Positions 17,496-27,070 of a DNA stretch of 64,000 bases are shown piece by piece. A program made the translations under genes and the position numbers. The DNA is from Providencia rettgeri. Lineage in GTDB: Bacteria > Pseudomonadota > Gammaproteobacteria > Enterobacterales > Enterobacteriaceae. Position 1 is the first letter of the stretch. Each line of letters starts with the position of its first letter. The notes beneath the pieces are model-generated. The model was given only the letters and a program-made list of their open reading frames with translations, did not search any database and was not told the origin of the DNA. The stretch spans positions 1,952,501 through 2,016,500 of the forward strand of contig UGTZ01000001.1 of the NCBI GenBank assembly GCA_900455085.1, written 5' to 3'.

Positions 17496-17552
17496 GGAAC
17501 TATTTGCACTATTAGTGTTATCTAACGCTAAATAATGCAAAATAATAGTTCC
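17496..17552. repeat. Inverted repeat between fabG and acpP
   Basis: GGAACTATT (17496-17504) is repeated inverted as AATAGTTCC (17544-17552), with TGCA next to both inner ends. The 155-bp gap is large for this operon and also holds the acpP promoter region. The repeat may be an mRNA hairpin separating low-level fab from very high-level acpP expression, or a regulator site. Neither is shown. Confidence 0.5.
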
Positions 17553-17641
17553 AACAGCCGGGATTGGGTTGTATCTTTTCCTGTATTTCATAAACTACGA
17601 AAACCATCGCGAAAGCGAGTTTTGATAGGAATTTTAATAGT

Positions 17642-17878
17642 ATGAGCACTATCGAAGAACGCGTTAAGAAAATCATCGTTGAACAACTGGGTGTTAAAGA
17701 GGAAGAAGTTGTAAATACAGCTTCATTTGTTGATGACTTGGGCGCTGATTCTCTTGACACAGTTGAGCTGGTTATGGCTCTGGAAGAAGAGTTCGATTGC
17801 GAAATCCCTGACGAAGAAGCTGAAAAGATCACAACAGTACAGGCTGCGATTGACTACGTCGAGAACGCATCTAAATAA
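17642..17878 (+). CDS. acpP: Acyl carrier protein
   Basis: The 78-residue acidic protein matches E. coli AcpP almost residue for residue. The phosphopantetheine attachment Ser is in GADSLDTVEL (Ser37 counting Met). It carries the growing acyl chain for fatty acid, lipid A and biotin/lipoate synthesis. It lies between fabG and fabF. Upstream TAGGAATTTTAATAGT gives the ribosome-binding site. Confidence 0.98.
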   Translation: MSTIEERVKKIIVEQLGVKEEEVVNTASFVDDLGADSLDTVELVMALEEEFDCEIPDEEAEKITTVQAAIDYVENASK

Positions 17879-17956
17879 TTGTACGAAAAACTTATCTAGG
17901 CGATCACTCGATCGCCTATGTTCCTTTTGTAACTTTTCCCTCCTTGGAGGAAATAC

Positions 17957-19207
17957 GTGTCTAAGCGTCGTGTAGTCGTAACCGGACTGGGCATGTTATC
18001 TCCTGTCGGCAACACAGTTGAGTCATCATGGAAAGCTGTTTGTGACGGACAGAGTGGTATCAGCCTAATCGATCATTTTGATACTACTAACCACGCAACT
18101 AAATTTGCTGGCTTAGTAAAAGATTTCAATTACGAAGAATTTGGCATCTCCCGTAAAGATGCTAAGAAAATGGACCCATTTATCCAATATGGTATCGCCG
18201 CGGGCTTTCAAGCCTTTAAAGATGCTGGATTGGAAGTAACAGAAGCCAATGCTACTCGAATTGGTGCAGCGATTGGTTCTGGTATTGGTGGGTTAGGCTT
18301 AATTCAGGACAACTGTGAGTCATTACTGCACGGTGGACCTCGCAAGGTAAGCCCATTCTTCGTACCATCGACCATCATTAATATGGTGGCTGGTCATTTA
18401 AGCATTATGTACGGTTTCCGTGGCCCAAGTATTTCAATTGCAACAGCCTGTACATCAGGTGTGCATAATATTGGCCATGCAGCACGTATGATTGCTTACG
18501 GTGACGCCGATGTAATGGTTGCAGGCGGTGCTGAAAAAGCGACGACACCACTCGGTGTGGCCGGTTTTGGTGCAGCGCGTGCATTATCGACTCGCAACGA
18601 TGACCCGCAAGCGGCAAGTCGCCCATGGGATAAAGACCGTGATGGTTTTGTTCTGGGAGATGGCGCAGGTATCATTATTCTTGAAGAATATGAACATGCG
18701 AAAGCGCGCGGTGCAAAAATTTATGCTGAAATTGCAGGGTTTGGGATGAGCAGTGATGCTTATCATATGACATCACCACCTGAAAATGGTGCGGGTGCTG
18801 CACTTGCGATGGAAAATGCACTGAAAGATGCAGGCATTAAAGCCAGTGACGTGGGGTATATCAATGCTCACGGTACTTCAACTCCTGCCGGTGATTTGGC
18901 AGAAGCACAAGCGGTTGTTAATGTATTTGGTGAAGGCACAGAGGTATTAGTTAGCTCAACCAAATCAATGACAGGTCACTTACTGGGTGCTGCGGGTGCT
19001 ATTGAGTCAATTTTTACCATTTTGTCATTGTGCGATCAAATTGTACCGCCAACCATTAATCTGGATAACCCAGATGAAGCGTGCAAACTGGACTTTGTTC
19101 CTGGTGAAGCACGTAAAGTTGAGAACATGGAGTTCGCTCTGTGTAACTCATTTGGTTTTGGTGGCACCAACGGTTCATTAATTTTCCGTCGTTATCACGG
19201 CGAATAA
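17957..19207 (+). CDS. fabF: Beta-ketoacyl-ACP synthase II
   Basis: FabF elongates acyl chains and controls temperature-dependent unsaturation. It has 416 residues and starts at GTG 17957, after a strong TTGGAGG. The catalytic triad is visible: Cys in ATACTSGVHN, His in NAHGTSTPAGD and His in KSMTGHLLGAAG. The C-terminal NSFGFGGTN motif is intact. Confidence 0.97.
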   Translation: MSKRRVVVTGLGMLSPVGNTVESSWKAVCDGQSGISLIDHFDTTNHATKFAGLVKDFNYEEFGISRKDAKKMDPFIQYGIAAGFQAFKDAGLEVTEANATRIGAAIGSGIGGLGLIQDNCESLLHGGPRKVSPFFVPSTIINMVAGHLSIMYGFRGPSISIATACTSGVHNIGHAARMIAYGDADVMVAGGAEKATTPLGVAGFGAARALSTRNDDPQAASRPWDKDRDGFVLGDGAGIIILEEYEHAKARGAKIYAEIAGFGMSSDAYHMTSPPENGAGAALAMENALKDAGIKASDVGYINAHGTSTPAGDLAEAQAVVNVFGEGTEVLVSSTKSMTGHLLGAAGAIESIFTILSLCDQIVPPTINLDNPDEACKLDFVPGEARKVENMEFALCNSFGFGGTNGSLIFRRYHGE

Positions 19208-19230
19208 TTAATCTATTACCGTTATTAATT

Positions 19231-19265
19231 AGCCCTAGTCACTTAATGTGGCTGGGGCTTTATTT
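19231..19265 (+). terminator. Probable terminator after fabF
   Basis: AGCCCTAGTCAC (19231-19242) can pair with GTGGCTGGGGCT (19248-19259), followed by TTATTTT. The stem has mismatches, so strength is uncertain. Confidence 0.55.
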
Positions 19266-19357
19266 TGTCCAGTTCTTTGCACAGTTCTTCGCTTTAGTTT
19301 ATGATAATCCCACTTGATTACTGTCTGATTTATCAGCATTTATTATAAGTATTATCA

Positions 19358-20188
19358 ATGTCATATTGGGTTAATGGGCAACTTTGCCAGCAAATAAGTG
19401 TTACCGATCGCGCAGTCTCTTTTGGGGACGGCTGCTTTACGACCATACATGGCGTTAATCAGCAAGCTAAAATGTTAAATGAGCACATTGCCCGGTTACA
19501 GCATGATAGCCAAAGATTAAAAATTGCACAGCCAGATTGGGAAAGCTTAGCGGAGCATCTAAAGCAGATTTGTGCAGAGCAAACTCAAGATGAGTTTGTG
19601 ATTAAAGTCATCCTAAGTCGTGGTGAAGGCGGTAGAGGATATAGCGCTAAAGGCTTTACCTCGCCGACGGTGATAGTCAGCGTTTCCCCCTTTCCGAATA
19701 ATTATGTTCAACTACAGTGTAAAGGGGCACGCCTCGTTTTTAGCCAAATTCCGTTAGCTCGTAACCCATTGCTAGCAGGAATGAAACACCTCAACCGTCT
19801 AGAACAAGTCCTTATTAAGCAAGAGATTGATGAATTTGATGCAGATGAAGCTATTGTGCTAGACACCAACGGTATTATTGTTGAATGTTGTAGTGCAAAT
19901 GTTTTCTGGCGAGTTGGGCAAACAGTATACACCCCAATTTTATCTCATAGTGGGGTAAATGGATTAATGAGACAAAAGATCATATCACTACTAGAGGATA
20001 GCCAGTACCATCTTCAGCAGGTCGAACGCTTTGCTAACGTGTTAACTCATTGTGATGAAGTGATTATTTGTAATGCATTGATGCCAGTTTTACCGGTACA
20101 AAGTATTCAAATGAGTCAACAGTGTCCACCATTGCAATTTGCGTCCCGTGAGTTGTTTGAGTATTTATTTTTGCGTTGCAAAATTTAG
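19358..20188 (+). CDS. pabC: Aminodeoxychorismate lyase
   Basis: PabC is a fold-type IV PLP enzyme that releases p-aminobenzoate for folate. It has 276 residues (E. coli 269), with the N-terminal DRAVSFGDGCFTT motif, the PLP-lysine region AGMKHLNRLEQVL and DEAIVLDTNG before the C-terminal cofactor loop. It begins the pabC-mltG-tmk-holB-ycfH gene run, the conserved order downstream of fabF. Confidence 0.95.
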   Translation: MSYWVNGQLCQQISVTDRAVSFGDGCFTTIHGVNQQAKMLNEHIARLQHDSQRLKIAQPDWESLAEHLKQICAEQTQDEFVIKVILSRGEGGRGYSAKGFTSPTVIVSVSPFPNNYVQLQCKGARLVFSQIPLARNPLLAGMKHLNRLEQVLIKQEIDEFDADEAIVLDTNGIIVECCSANVFWRVGQTVYTPILSHSGVNGLMRQKIISLLEDSQYHLQQVERFANVLTHCDEVIICNALMPVLPVQSIQMSQQCPPLQFASRELFEYLFLRCKI

Positions 20189-20240
20189 TTTTTATAAATG
20201 AATTAATTATTACCAACACACGCATTGAAATGGTCAATAA

Positions 20241-21263
20241 ATGAAATTAGCCAAAAAAATCATTCTTATCGCCGTGACCTTGGCTGCTATTGTTGCAGTC
20301 GCGGTCTATTGGCAATACCGTCAAGTATTGAACTATGCCAAAATGCCTATCAGCATCACACAAGAAAAAATCTTCACAGTGCCTGCAGGAACGGGGCGTG
20401 TTGCATTTGAAGGGTTACTTATTGAAGATAAAATTCTTGAAAAAGGGAATGAATTCCAATGGTTGCTCAAACTACGTCCTGAACTGGCTCAGCTAAAAGC
20501 GGGAACTTACCGCCTGCAACCGGGGATGAATGTTGAACAGCTCCTACAATTAATTGTGAGTGGTAAAGAAGCACAGTTTTCAATCCGTTTTATTGAAGGT
20601 AATCGCTTAAGTGATTGGGGTAATATTTTACGAGATGCGCCTTATTTAGAGCATAAAACCACCAACTTAACCCCGACAGAACTGCATGCGCTTATTGGGT
20701 TTAACGAGGAAGGTACTTTAGAAGGATGGTTGTATCCTGATACCTATTTATACACAGCGGGAACAACAGATGCTGAAATCCTGAAACGTGCTTATAAACG
20801 TATGCAAAACAGCCTTGATGAAGAGTGGAAAGGGCGAGATAGGGATTTACCCTATAAAAATGCCTATGAAATGCTTATTATGGCTTCGATTATTGAAAAA
20901 GAAACCGGTGTTGATAGTGAAAGGGCCCAAGTTGCTTCTGTGTTTGTTAACCGCCTAAAGAAAAATATGCGTTTGCAAACCGACCCAACCGTCATCTATG
21001 GGTTAGGCGACAAGTATCGCGGTAAAATTTATCGTAGTGATTTAGATAATTATACTCCGTACAATACTTATAAGATTGATGGCTTGCCACCCACACCGAT
21101 TGCAATGCCAAGCCTTGCATCGTTAAAAGCTGCAGCACATCCAGCTAAAACGGATTACATATTCTTTGTCGCAGATGGTAAAGGTGGGCATACTTTTAGT
21201 CGTAATTTAAACGACCACAATCGTGCCGTTAAAGTTTACCGCCAATTTGAACAGCAAAACTGA
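20241..21263 (+). CDS. mltG: Endolytic peptidoglycan transglycosylase MltG
   Basis: The 340-residue single-pass inner-membrane protein (E. coli 340) has an N-terminal segment of about residues 5-25, a LysM-like region, and the YceG catalytic domain with the active-site Glu in MASIIEKETG. The ending DYIFFVADGKGGHTFS is typical. MltG cleaves nascent glycan strands and so sets their length. It is followed 5 bases later by tmk. Confidence 0.95.
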   Translation: MKLAKKIILIAVTLAAIVAVAVYWQYRQVLNYAKMPISITQEKIFTVPAGTGRVAFEGLLIEDKILEKGNEFQWLLKLRPELAQLKAGTYRLQPGMNVEQLLQLIVSGKEAQFSIRFIEGNRLSDWGNILRDAPYLEHKTTNLTPTELHALIGFNEEGTLEGWLYPDTYLYTAGTTDAEILKRAYKRMQNSLDEEWKGRDRDLPYKNAYEMLIMASIIEKETGVDSERAQVASVFVNRLKKNMRLQTDPTVIYGLGDKYRGKIYRSDLDNYTPYNTYKIDGLPPTPIAMPSLASLKAAAHPAKTDYIFFVADGKGGHTFSRNLNDHNRAVKVYRQFEQQN

Positions 21264-21268
21264 TAAAA

Positions 21269-21898
21269 ATGAGAAACCAATTTATTGTTATTGAAGGTCT
21301 TGAAGGCGCTGGTAAAACGACAGCAATCAACACGGTTGTCGATACGTTGAACCAAGCCGGGATCACAGATATTGTATTCACTCGTGAGCCTGGGGGCACC
21401 CCACTGGCAGAAAAATTACGCGAGCTAGTAAAGCAAGGCATTGCGGGTGATAAGGTCACTGATAAGGCTGAGTTGCTCATGCTTTATGCTGCCCGTGTAC
21501 AACTGGTTGAAACAGTGATTCGTCCTGCATTAGCGGCGGGCAAATGGGTGGTCGGTGACCGTCATGATTTATCTTCCCAAGCGTATCAGGGTGGTGGACG
21601 TGAAATTGACCGTCATTTGATGCAATCTTTACGTGACTTAGTGTTGGGCGATTTCAAACCTTCATTAACGTTATACCTTGATTTACCACCTGAATTAGGT
21701 TTGCAGCGAGCAAGGTCTCGAGGTGAATTAGATAGAATTGAAAAAGAGTCGCTAGCCTTTTTCGAAAGAACACGCCGCCGTTATCTTGAGTTGGCCGCGG
21801 GTGATGAAACGATACTCACTATTGATGCAAGCCAAAACATCGAGCAAGTACAGCATGATATTCGCCAAACGCTGACCGAATGGTTAGCGCGTGCTTGA
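21269..21898 (+). CDS. tmk: Thymidylate kinase
   Basis: Tmk phosphorylates dTMP to dTDP. It has 209 residues with the P-loop GLEGAGKTT, the DR(H/Y) motif in GDRHDLSSQAYQGGGR, and the LID region ARSRGELDRIE. TREPGGTPLAEKLREL is conserved. It is essential for DNA synthesis and conserved beside holB. Confidence 0.97.
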   Translation: MRNQFIVIEGLEGAGKTTAINTVVDTLNQAGITDIVFTREPGGTPLAEKLRELVKQGIAGDKVTDKAELLMLYAARVQLVETVIRPALAAGKWVVGDRHDLSSQAYQGGGREIDRHLMQSLRDLVLGDFKPSLTLYLDLPPELGLQRARSRGELDRIEKESLAFFERTRRRYLELAAGDETILTIDASQNIEQVQHDIRQTLTEWLARA

Positions 21899-21922
21899 TA
21901 AACCACATAAGGTATTAATCCC

Positions 21923-22915
21923 ATGAATTGGTATCCTTGGTTAAATGAACCTTACCGACAAATTATTACTGCGTACCAAAGCGGTCGAGGCCACCACGCG
22001 TTACTGCTTCATTCAATGCCGGGAAATGGTGCGCAAGCGCTATGCTATGGAATTAGTCGTTGGCTTATTTGCCAAGAAAGAGACGGGCTAAAAAGCTGTG
22101 GACAATGCCACAGTTGCCGTTTGATGCTTGCAGGCAATCATCCTGATTATCATATTCTTGAGGTAGAGAAAGGAAAGTCGACTGTTAGTGTCGATGCGGT
22201 TAGGAAATTAATTGAAACCTTGAGTCGCCATGCCCAACAAAGTGGTAATAAAGTGGTGTATATTCCACAAGTTGAGGCATTGACAGATGCGGCAGCTAAT
22301 GCGTTATTGAAAACATTGGAAGAGCCAGCAAAAGACACTTATTTTTTATTAGGAAGTGATAAACAAGAGGATTTGCTTGCAACTATTCGCAGCCGTTGTC
22401 TAAGTCATTTCTTACCTGCACCCGATTTACAAATAGCACTCTATTGGCTGCAAAAGCAAAAACCAGGTATTGCTACTGAAAATGCGATAACGGCATTAAA
22501 AATATGCCAAGGTGCACCGGTTTCTGCGCTAGCTTTATTGGACGAACAACGTTGGCAAAAACGTAATGCACTATGTCATAGTTTAAGCCATGCATTGCAA
22601 ACGGGTGATATGTTGAGTTTGCTGCCTAGTTTGAATATCGATGAGGTGCCTGATGCCTTAAATTGGCTACTCAGCTTATTTGCGGATGCCATTAAAATTC
22701 AACAAGGTGCGGGGGCTTTTTGCATCAACCAAGATCAGCAGTCTCAAGTCCTACAATTAGCCGGTGCTATGAATCGTACTCAGTTAATAAATATGTATGA
22801 TAAGTGGTTATATTGCCGTCATCAATTACTGACAGTTCCTGCATTGAATCAGGAACTGATTCTGACAAATCAATTATTACAATGGGAAGCTTCATTGGCT
22901 GTCCCTACATTTTAA
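21923..22915 (+). CDS. holB: DNA polymerase III delta' subunit
   Basis: HolB is part of the clamp-loader complex. It has 330 residues (E. coli 334), with a zinc-binding cluster CGQCHSCRLMLAGNHPD and the AAA+ SRC sensor region TIRSRC. As in other delta' subunits, the Walker A-like loop (SMPGNGAQAL) lacks the canonical Lys-Thr, fitting a protein that does not hydrolyse ATP. It lies 24 bases after tmk and 12 bases before ycfH. Confidence 0.95.
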   Translation: MNWYPWLNEPYRQIITAYQSGRGHHALLLHSMPGNGAQALCYGISRWLICQERDGLKSCGQCHSCRLMLAGNHPDYHILEVEKGKSTVSVDAVRKLIETLSRHAQQSGNKVVYIPQVEALTDAAANALLKTLEEPAKDTYFLLGSDKQEDLLATIRSRCLSHFLPAPDLQIALYWLQKQKPGIATENAITALKICQGAPVSALALLDEQRWQKRNALCHSLSHALQTGDMLSLLPSLNIDEVPDALNWLLSLFADAIKIQQGAGAFCINQDQQSQVLQLAGAMNRTQLINMYDKWLYCRHQLLTVPALNQELILTNQLLQWEASLAVPTF

Positions 22916-22927
22916 AAAGAGTTAAAT

Positions 22928-23719
22928 ATGTTTGTTGTTGATTCACACTGTCATCTCGACTGTTTAGATTATGAAAAGTTACACACGAATGTCGATGATG
23001 TTATCGCAAAGGCCTCGGCTCGTGATGTTCGCTTCATGTTAGCGGTTGCAACGACGTTGCACGGTTTTGAAAGCATGAAGAAAATGATTGGCCTGCGTGA
23101 CAATATCGCTTTTTCATGTGGTATTCATCCCCTTAATTTAGACGAGGGATATGATTTTGCACGACTAGCACAATTAGCGGCAGGAAACGAAGTCGTTGCG
23201 CTAGGAGAAACTGGGCTGGATTACTATTACCAGCAAGAAAATGCTGCACTACAACAAGAGTCTTTTCGTCAGCACATTCGTATCGGTCGTGAAGTGAATA
23301 AACCGGTTATTGTACATACTCGTGCGGCACGAGAAGATACGTTATCTATTTTACGCGAAGAAAACGTGATGGATTGTGGCGGGGTATTACACTGCTTTAC
23401 TGAAGATAAAGATACGGCAGTGGAACTACTCGATTTGGGCATGTATATCTCATTTTCAGGGATCGTCACATTTCGCAATGCGGAACAAATTAGAGAAGCT
23501 GCCCGAGTTGTTCCTTTAGATCGCATTTTAGTCGAAACCGACTCGCCATACTTGGCACCAGTTCCTCATCGTGGAAGGGAAAACCAGCCCGCGTACGTTC
23601 GGGATGTTATTGAGTACATGGCCGTGCTGAAGGGCGTTAGTGTTGAGCAGCTTGCTGAAATTACGACGCAAAACTTCAATCGTTTGTTTCATTTAAATGT
23701 TGGTACAAATAACGTATAA
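22928..23719 (+). CDS. ycfH: TatD-family metal-dependent hydrolase YcfH
   Basis: The 263-residue protein has the TatD metal-binding signature: DSHCHLDCLD, the Glu in ALGETGLDYYY, PVIVHTRAA, GVLHCFTED and the Asp in VETDSPYLAP. Family members are 3'-5' exonucleases or deoxyribonucleases. The physiological role of YcfH is not settled. It is the last gene of the pabC-holB run. Confidence 0.92.
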   Translation: MFVVDSHCHLDCLDYEKLHTNVDDVIAKASARDVRFMLAVATTLHGFESMKKMIGLRDNIAFSCGIHPLNLDEGYDFARLAQLAAGNEVVALGETGLDYYYQQENAALQQESFRQHIRIGREVNKPVIVHTRAAREDTLSILREENVMDCGGVLHCFTEDKDTAVELLDLGMYISFSGIVTFRNAEQIREAARVVPLDRILVETDSPYLAPVPHRGRENQPAYVRDVIEYMAVLKGVSVEQLAEITTQNFNRLFHLNVGTNNV

Positions 23720-23759
23720 ATTAGTTCACAAGAACGATTAAATGACTAAGGAAATTGAA

Positions 23760-24110
23760 ATGGCAGAAGAAACGATTTTCAGTAAAATTATCCGTCGCGA
23801 GATCCCGGCAGATGTGGTTTACCAAGACGAACTTGTCACGGCATTTCGTGACATTTCACCACAAGCACCATCACATATTCTTATCATCCCTAATAAATTA
23901 ATTCCGACTGTGAATGATGTTACTGCGGATGACGAACTAGCGTTAGGCCGTTTGTTTACTGTAGCGGCTAAAATTGCCAAAGAAGAAGGTATTGCAGAGA
24001 ATGGTTACCGTTTAATCATGAACTGTAATGAACATTCAGGCCAAGAAGTGTTTCATATCCACATGCATCTAGTGGGTGGTCGCCCATTAGGCCCTCTATT
24101 GGCGAAATAA
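23760..24110 (+). CDS. hinT: HIT-family purine nucleoside phosphoramidase HinT
   Basis: The 116-residue protein begins MAEETIFSKIIRREIP like E. coli HinT. This start follows AAGGA at a 7-nt spacing; an upstream in-frame ATG (23742) would only add MTKEIE. The histidine triad HIHMH is present in EVFHIHMHLVGG. It hydrolyses AMP-N-linked substrates such as adenosine phosphoramidates. It starts the hinT-ycfL-lpoB-thiK-nagZ cluster. Confidence 0.95.
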   Translation: MAEETIFSKIIRREIPADVVYQDELVTAFRDISPQAPSHILIIPNKLIPTVNDVTADDELALGRLFTVAAKIAKEEGIAENGYRLIMNCNEHSGQEVFHIHMHLVGGRPLGPLLAK

Positions 24111-24129
24111 TAAGGTATAGGGGTCGACG

Positions 24130-24522
24130 ATGAACCGTATTGCATTACTTGCTTTGGTAACCGTGTTGCTAAGTGGTTGCGTATTTAAAAAGACACAAGG
24201 ACTGGTTTTTAATGAGCAACAGCGCATCATTATGGAGCCAGCAGTACTTGCACAAGGGGTCATTGTCGAAAACCCAGTGATAGGTAATGAAAATCACCAA
24301 ACTATCGCCACGATCAATATGAGTAATTCGCAATCTGAAGTGGTCAATATTGCTTATCGTTTATATTGGTATGATAAGCAAGGGTTAAAAGTAGACACTT
24401 CAAATATTATGCATCAGCAAATTGCGGCGAATTCTGTTGCGAAAGTTCGTGCCGTGACTTCCTCTCCACGTGCAACAAATGTACGTGTTCATGTATTTTT
24501 ATCGCCAAAGGCCGGAGAATAA
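24130..24522 (+). CDS. ycfL: YcfL family lipoprotein
   Basis: The 130-residue protein has a lipoprotein signal (lipobox LLSGC, Cys19 approx.). The mature part contains an immunoglobulin-like strand pattern (ENHQTIATINMSNSQSEVVN, then IAYRLYWYDKQGLKV). The function is unknown. It sits just before lpoB, with only 2 bases between, and the two are conserved neighbours in enterobacteria. Confidence 0.9.
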   Translation: MNRIALLALVTVLLSGCVFKKTQGLVFNEQQRIIMEPAVLAQGVIVENPVIGNENHQTIATINMSNSQSEVVNIAYRLYWYDKQGLKVDTSNIMHQQIAANSVAKVRAVTSSPRATNVRVHVFLSPKAGE

Positions 24523-24524
24523 TA

Positions 24525-25103
24525 ATGAAACGCATTTTAATGGTTGCTGCCGCGACATTAATTTTGGCTGGCTGCCCTTCATATCCACCTCAACAACCAG
24601 GTACACAACCCCCGATAGTGCCCGTCGAGCCTGAAAAACAACCGGAAGTGACTCCGCCACCCGTTGATGTTGTGCCAACTCCACCAAAACAACAAACTAT
24701 AGATTGGTCAGCTTCCATTACGCCTTTAGTTAATCAAATGGTGAGTGCGGATGGGGTAGAAAGTGGCAAAGTATTGTTAGTTGACTCAGTGAAAAATAAT
24801 ACGAATGGCTCACTGCCTGTGCAGGCTGTGACATCAGTTATGACAACCGCGGTTGAAAACACGAATCGCTTTAAAGTTGTTCCTGCCAGTGTGGTGAGTT
24901 CTGCACGTAAAACACTCGGTTTATCACAAGAAGACAGCTTAGTAACCCGTAGCAAAGCGATAGGGTTAGGCCGCTATGTTCAAGCGGAGTATGTGATCTA
25001 CAGCGTGATGTCAGGCTCCAACAAAGAAAGAAGCCTTGAAATGCAATTGATGGAAGTGCAAACAGGTGAAATTATTTGGACTGGAAAGCACAATATTGAG
25101 TAA
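24525..25103 (+). CDS. lpoB: Outer-membrane lipoprotein LpoB, activator of PBP1B
   Basis: The 192-residue protein has a lipobox (LILAGC), a Pro-rich flexible linker (about residues 18-60) that spans the periplasm, and a globular TolB-like C-terminal domain (LVDSVKNNTNGSLPVQAVTS and so on to GEIIWTGKHNIE). LpoB reaches through peptidoglycan to stimulate PBP1B glycan synthesis. It is somewhat shorter than E. coli LpoB (213), with the difference in the linker. Its stop overlaps the thiK start. Confidence 0.92.
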   Translation: MKRILMVAAATLILAGCPSYPPQQPGTQPPIVPVEPEKQPEVTPPPVDVVPTPPKQQTIDWSASITPLVNQMVSADGVESGKVLLVDSVKNNTNGSLPVQAVTSVMTTAVENTNRFKVVPASVVSSARKTLGLSQEDSLVTRSKAIGLGRYVQAEYVIYSVMSGSNKERSLEMQLMEVQTGEIIWTGKHNIE

Positions 25104-25968
25104 CCCGCAGTCGCTTTTTCGGCTGTTAGCGTTGTGTTTTCCAACAATCTCTGTCCATGATTGGAAAATATCTTCGCTAACAGGGCTATCAGGTGGAAGC
25201 TTTTTGTTGCAATGTTCCTTATCTGGTAGTGAAATAAAGTTTATCGCGCGCGCTGATGGAAATGCACAAACTGCTTTGTATGTTGACCGAAAGAAAGAAG
25301 CGCGGATATTGCAGCAATTACGCGCTTATTCATTTACACCTAAAGTGATTGGCCGAAATGCGCAATGGTTATTATTAGGGTGGTGTGAAGGGCAACACCC
25401 TGATAATAATACTTTTCTGTTACCTAGTTTTCAGTGCGAGCTTGCAAATATAGTCACACAATTACATCGCACTCCACTGCTGGGGTATCATTTACAACTA
25501 CGCGATGCAATATCACATTATGGCTATTTAATTGATAAAAAAAGGTTTTCGCCTCGCTGGAAAAAATTACATCGTCATTTTACCTCTGATGCATTTCCCA
25601 AAACGCTGAAGCTGGCTCCTGCCCATATGGATATTCATGCAAAAAATATTGTTCGTACATCAACAGGGCAATTAATGCTATTGGATTGGGAATATGCAGC
25701 CAATACAGATATCGCTTTTTCTTTAGAAACCTATTTTCAATTTAATGGTCTGACTGACATTCAGCGAGATTTTTTCTTAACGCAATATTGTGATATTCAC
25801 GGTGCTTATCGTGACAAACAGCAATTGGCGAAAAGCTGTCAATCATGGGCACCTTGGGTAAAATATATGACATTAATGTGGTATGAAGTGCAGTGGAATG
25901 AAAGCCAGTCATCTGACTTTTTGTTACACTCACAGTCATTAAGACAATATTTTGGTTTATTAGGTTGA
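25096..25968 (+). CDS. thiK: Thiamine kinase
   Basis: The protein has an aminoglycoside-phosphotransferase fold with GLSGGSFLLQC (ATP loop), the catalytic APAHMDIHAKNIV and the metal-binding LLDWEYA. ThiK phosphorylates salvaged thiamine. I prefer the TTG start at 25096 (290 residues): it follows GGAAAG at 7 nt and overlaps the lpoB stop by 8 bases. An in-frame GTG at 25066 is the alternative. The N-terminal region is less conserved than the kinase core. Confidence 0.82.
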   Translation: MSNPQSLFRLLALCFPTISVHDWKISSLTGLSGGSFLLQCSLSGSEIKFIARADGNAQTALYVDRKKEARILQQLRAYSFTPKVIGRNAQWLLLGWCEGQHPDNNTFLLPSFQCELANIVTQLHRTPLLGYHLQLRDAISHYGYLIDKKRFSPRWKKLHRHFTSDAFPKTLKLAPAHMDIHAKNIVRTSTGQLMLLDWEYAANTDIAFSLETYFQFNGLTDIQRDFFLTQYCDIHGAYRDKQQLAKSCQSWAPWVKYMTLMWYEVQWNESQSSDFLLHSQSLRQYFGLLG

Positions 25969-26032
25969 TGGCTGAAAGCTATCAGAAAACAGTATCGAAT
26001 TGAGATAATTTGTTTAATAAGTGAGGCATGTT

Positions 26033-27052
26033 ATGGGCCCTATAATGCTAGATGTTCAGGGTTATGAATTGGACAATGAAGAGCGCGAAATATTAGCACA
26101 CCCATCCGTGGGCGGCTTAATATTATTTACCCGTAACTTTCATGATGCAGCGCAATTACGAGAGCTTGTTCGCCAAATTCGTGACGCATCAAGACACCGG
26201 TTATTGATAGCCGTTGACCAAGAAGGTGGTCGAGTACAGCGTTTTCGTGATGGTTTCACCGCATTGCCTTCTGCTCAGGCATTTGCCGCGCTCAATAGTG
26301 AAATGGATGGCGCCAAGCTTGCTGAAGAGGCGGGCTGGTTAATGGCATCAGAGATGATAGCCATGGATATTGATATTAGTTTCGCACCTGTTCTGGATCT
26401 TGGCCATCAAAGTATTGCGATAGGCGAACGCTCATTCCACGAAGATCCTGAAATTGCGATGGTTATGGCGGAGCGTTTTATTAAAGGCATGCGCAGTGCG
26501 GGAATGAAAACAACAGGAAAACACTTTCCTGGTCATGGCGCTGTGAAAGCTGACTCACACAAAGAAACACCACGCGATGACCGCACTTTAGAGAAGATCC
26601 GTGGTAAAGACATGTTGATATTTAAAGATTTTATTCAACGAGAGCTACTCGATGCGGTTATGCCTGCCCATGTTATTTATACTCAAGCTGATGACCGTCC
26701 GGCGAGTGGATCGCCATTTTGGTTAAAATCAGTATTGAGAGAACAACTTGGGTTTCAGGGGGTTATCTTCTCTGATGATTTATCGATGGAAGGTGCGGCG
26801 GTTATGGGAAGTTATCCCGAGAGAGCACAGGCTTCATTGAATGCTGGGTGTGACATGATTTTAGTCTGTAATAATCGTGAAGGTGCTGTCAGTGTTTTAG
26901 ATAATTTACCAAAACAACATGATAGCCAAGCTTCTAAGCTATATCATAGTGGTCGACAATATAGCTTAACAGAATTACAAGCCGTTGGGCGTTGGAAAGA
27001 AAGTCATCGTCAACTGGTTGACTTGCATTCACGTTGGCAAGAACATCGCTAA
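26033..27052 (+). CDS. nagZ: Beta-N-acetylglucosaminidase NagZ
   Basis: NagZ is a GH3 enzyme that removes GlcNAc from anhydro-muropeptides during cell-wall recycling in the cytoplasm. Its products can signal ampC-type induction. It has 339 residues starting MGPIMLDVQGYELD (E. coli MGPVMLDVEGYELD), with GTGAGG 7 bases upstream. The GH3 motifs are the KHFPGHGA catalytic His and FSDDLSMEGA nucleophile Asp. Confidence 0.96.
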   Translation: MGPIMLDVQGYELDNEEREILAHPSVGGLILFTRNFHDAAQLRELVRQIRDASRHRLLIAVDQEGGRVQRFRDGFTALPSAQAFAALNSEMDGAKLAEEAGWLMASEMIAMDIDISFAPVLDLGHQSIAIGERSFHEDPEIAMVMAERFIKGMRSAGMKTTGKHFPGHGAVKADSHKETPRDDRTLEKIRGKDMLIFKDFIQRELLDAVMPAHVIYTQADDRPASGSPFWLKSVLREQLGFQGVIFSDDLSMEGAAVMGSYPERAQASLNAGCDMILVCNNREGAVSVLDNLPKQHDSQASKLYHSGRQYSLTELQAVGRWKESHRQLVDLHSRWQEHR

Positions 27053-27070
27053 TAATTTCAATGATATCTA

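Noticed and set aside
25066..25095. GTG start for thiK deep inside lpoB.
   Set aside because: The TTG at 25096 has a better ribosome-binding site and the usual short overlap; the GTG remains only as an alternative.
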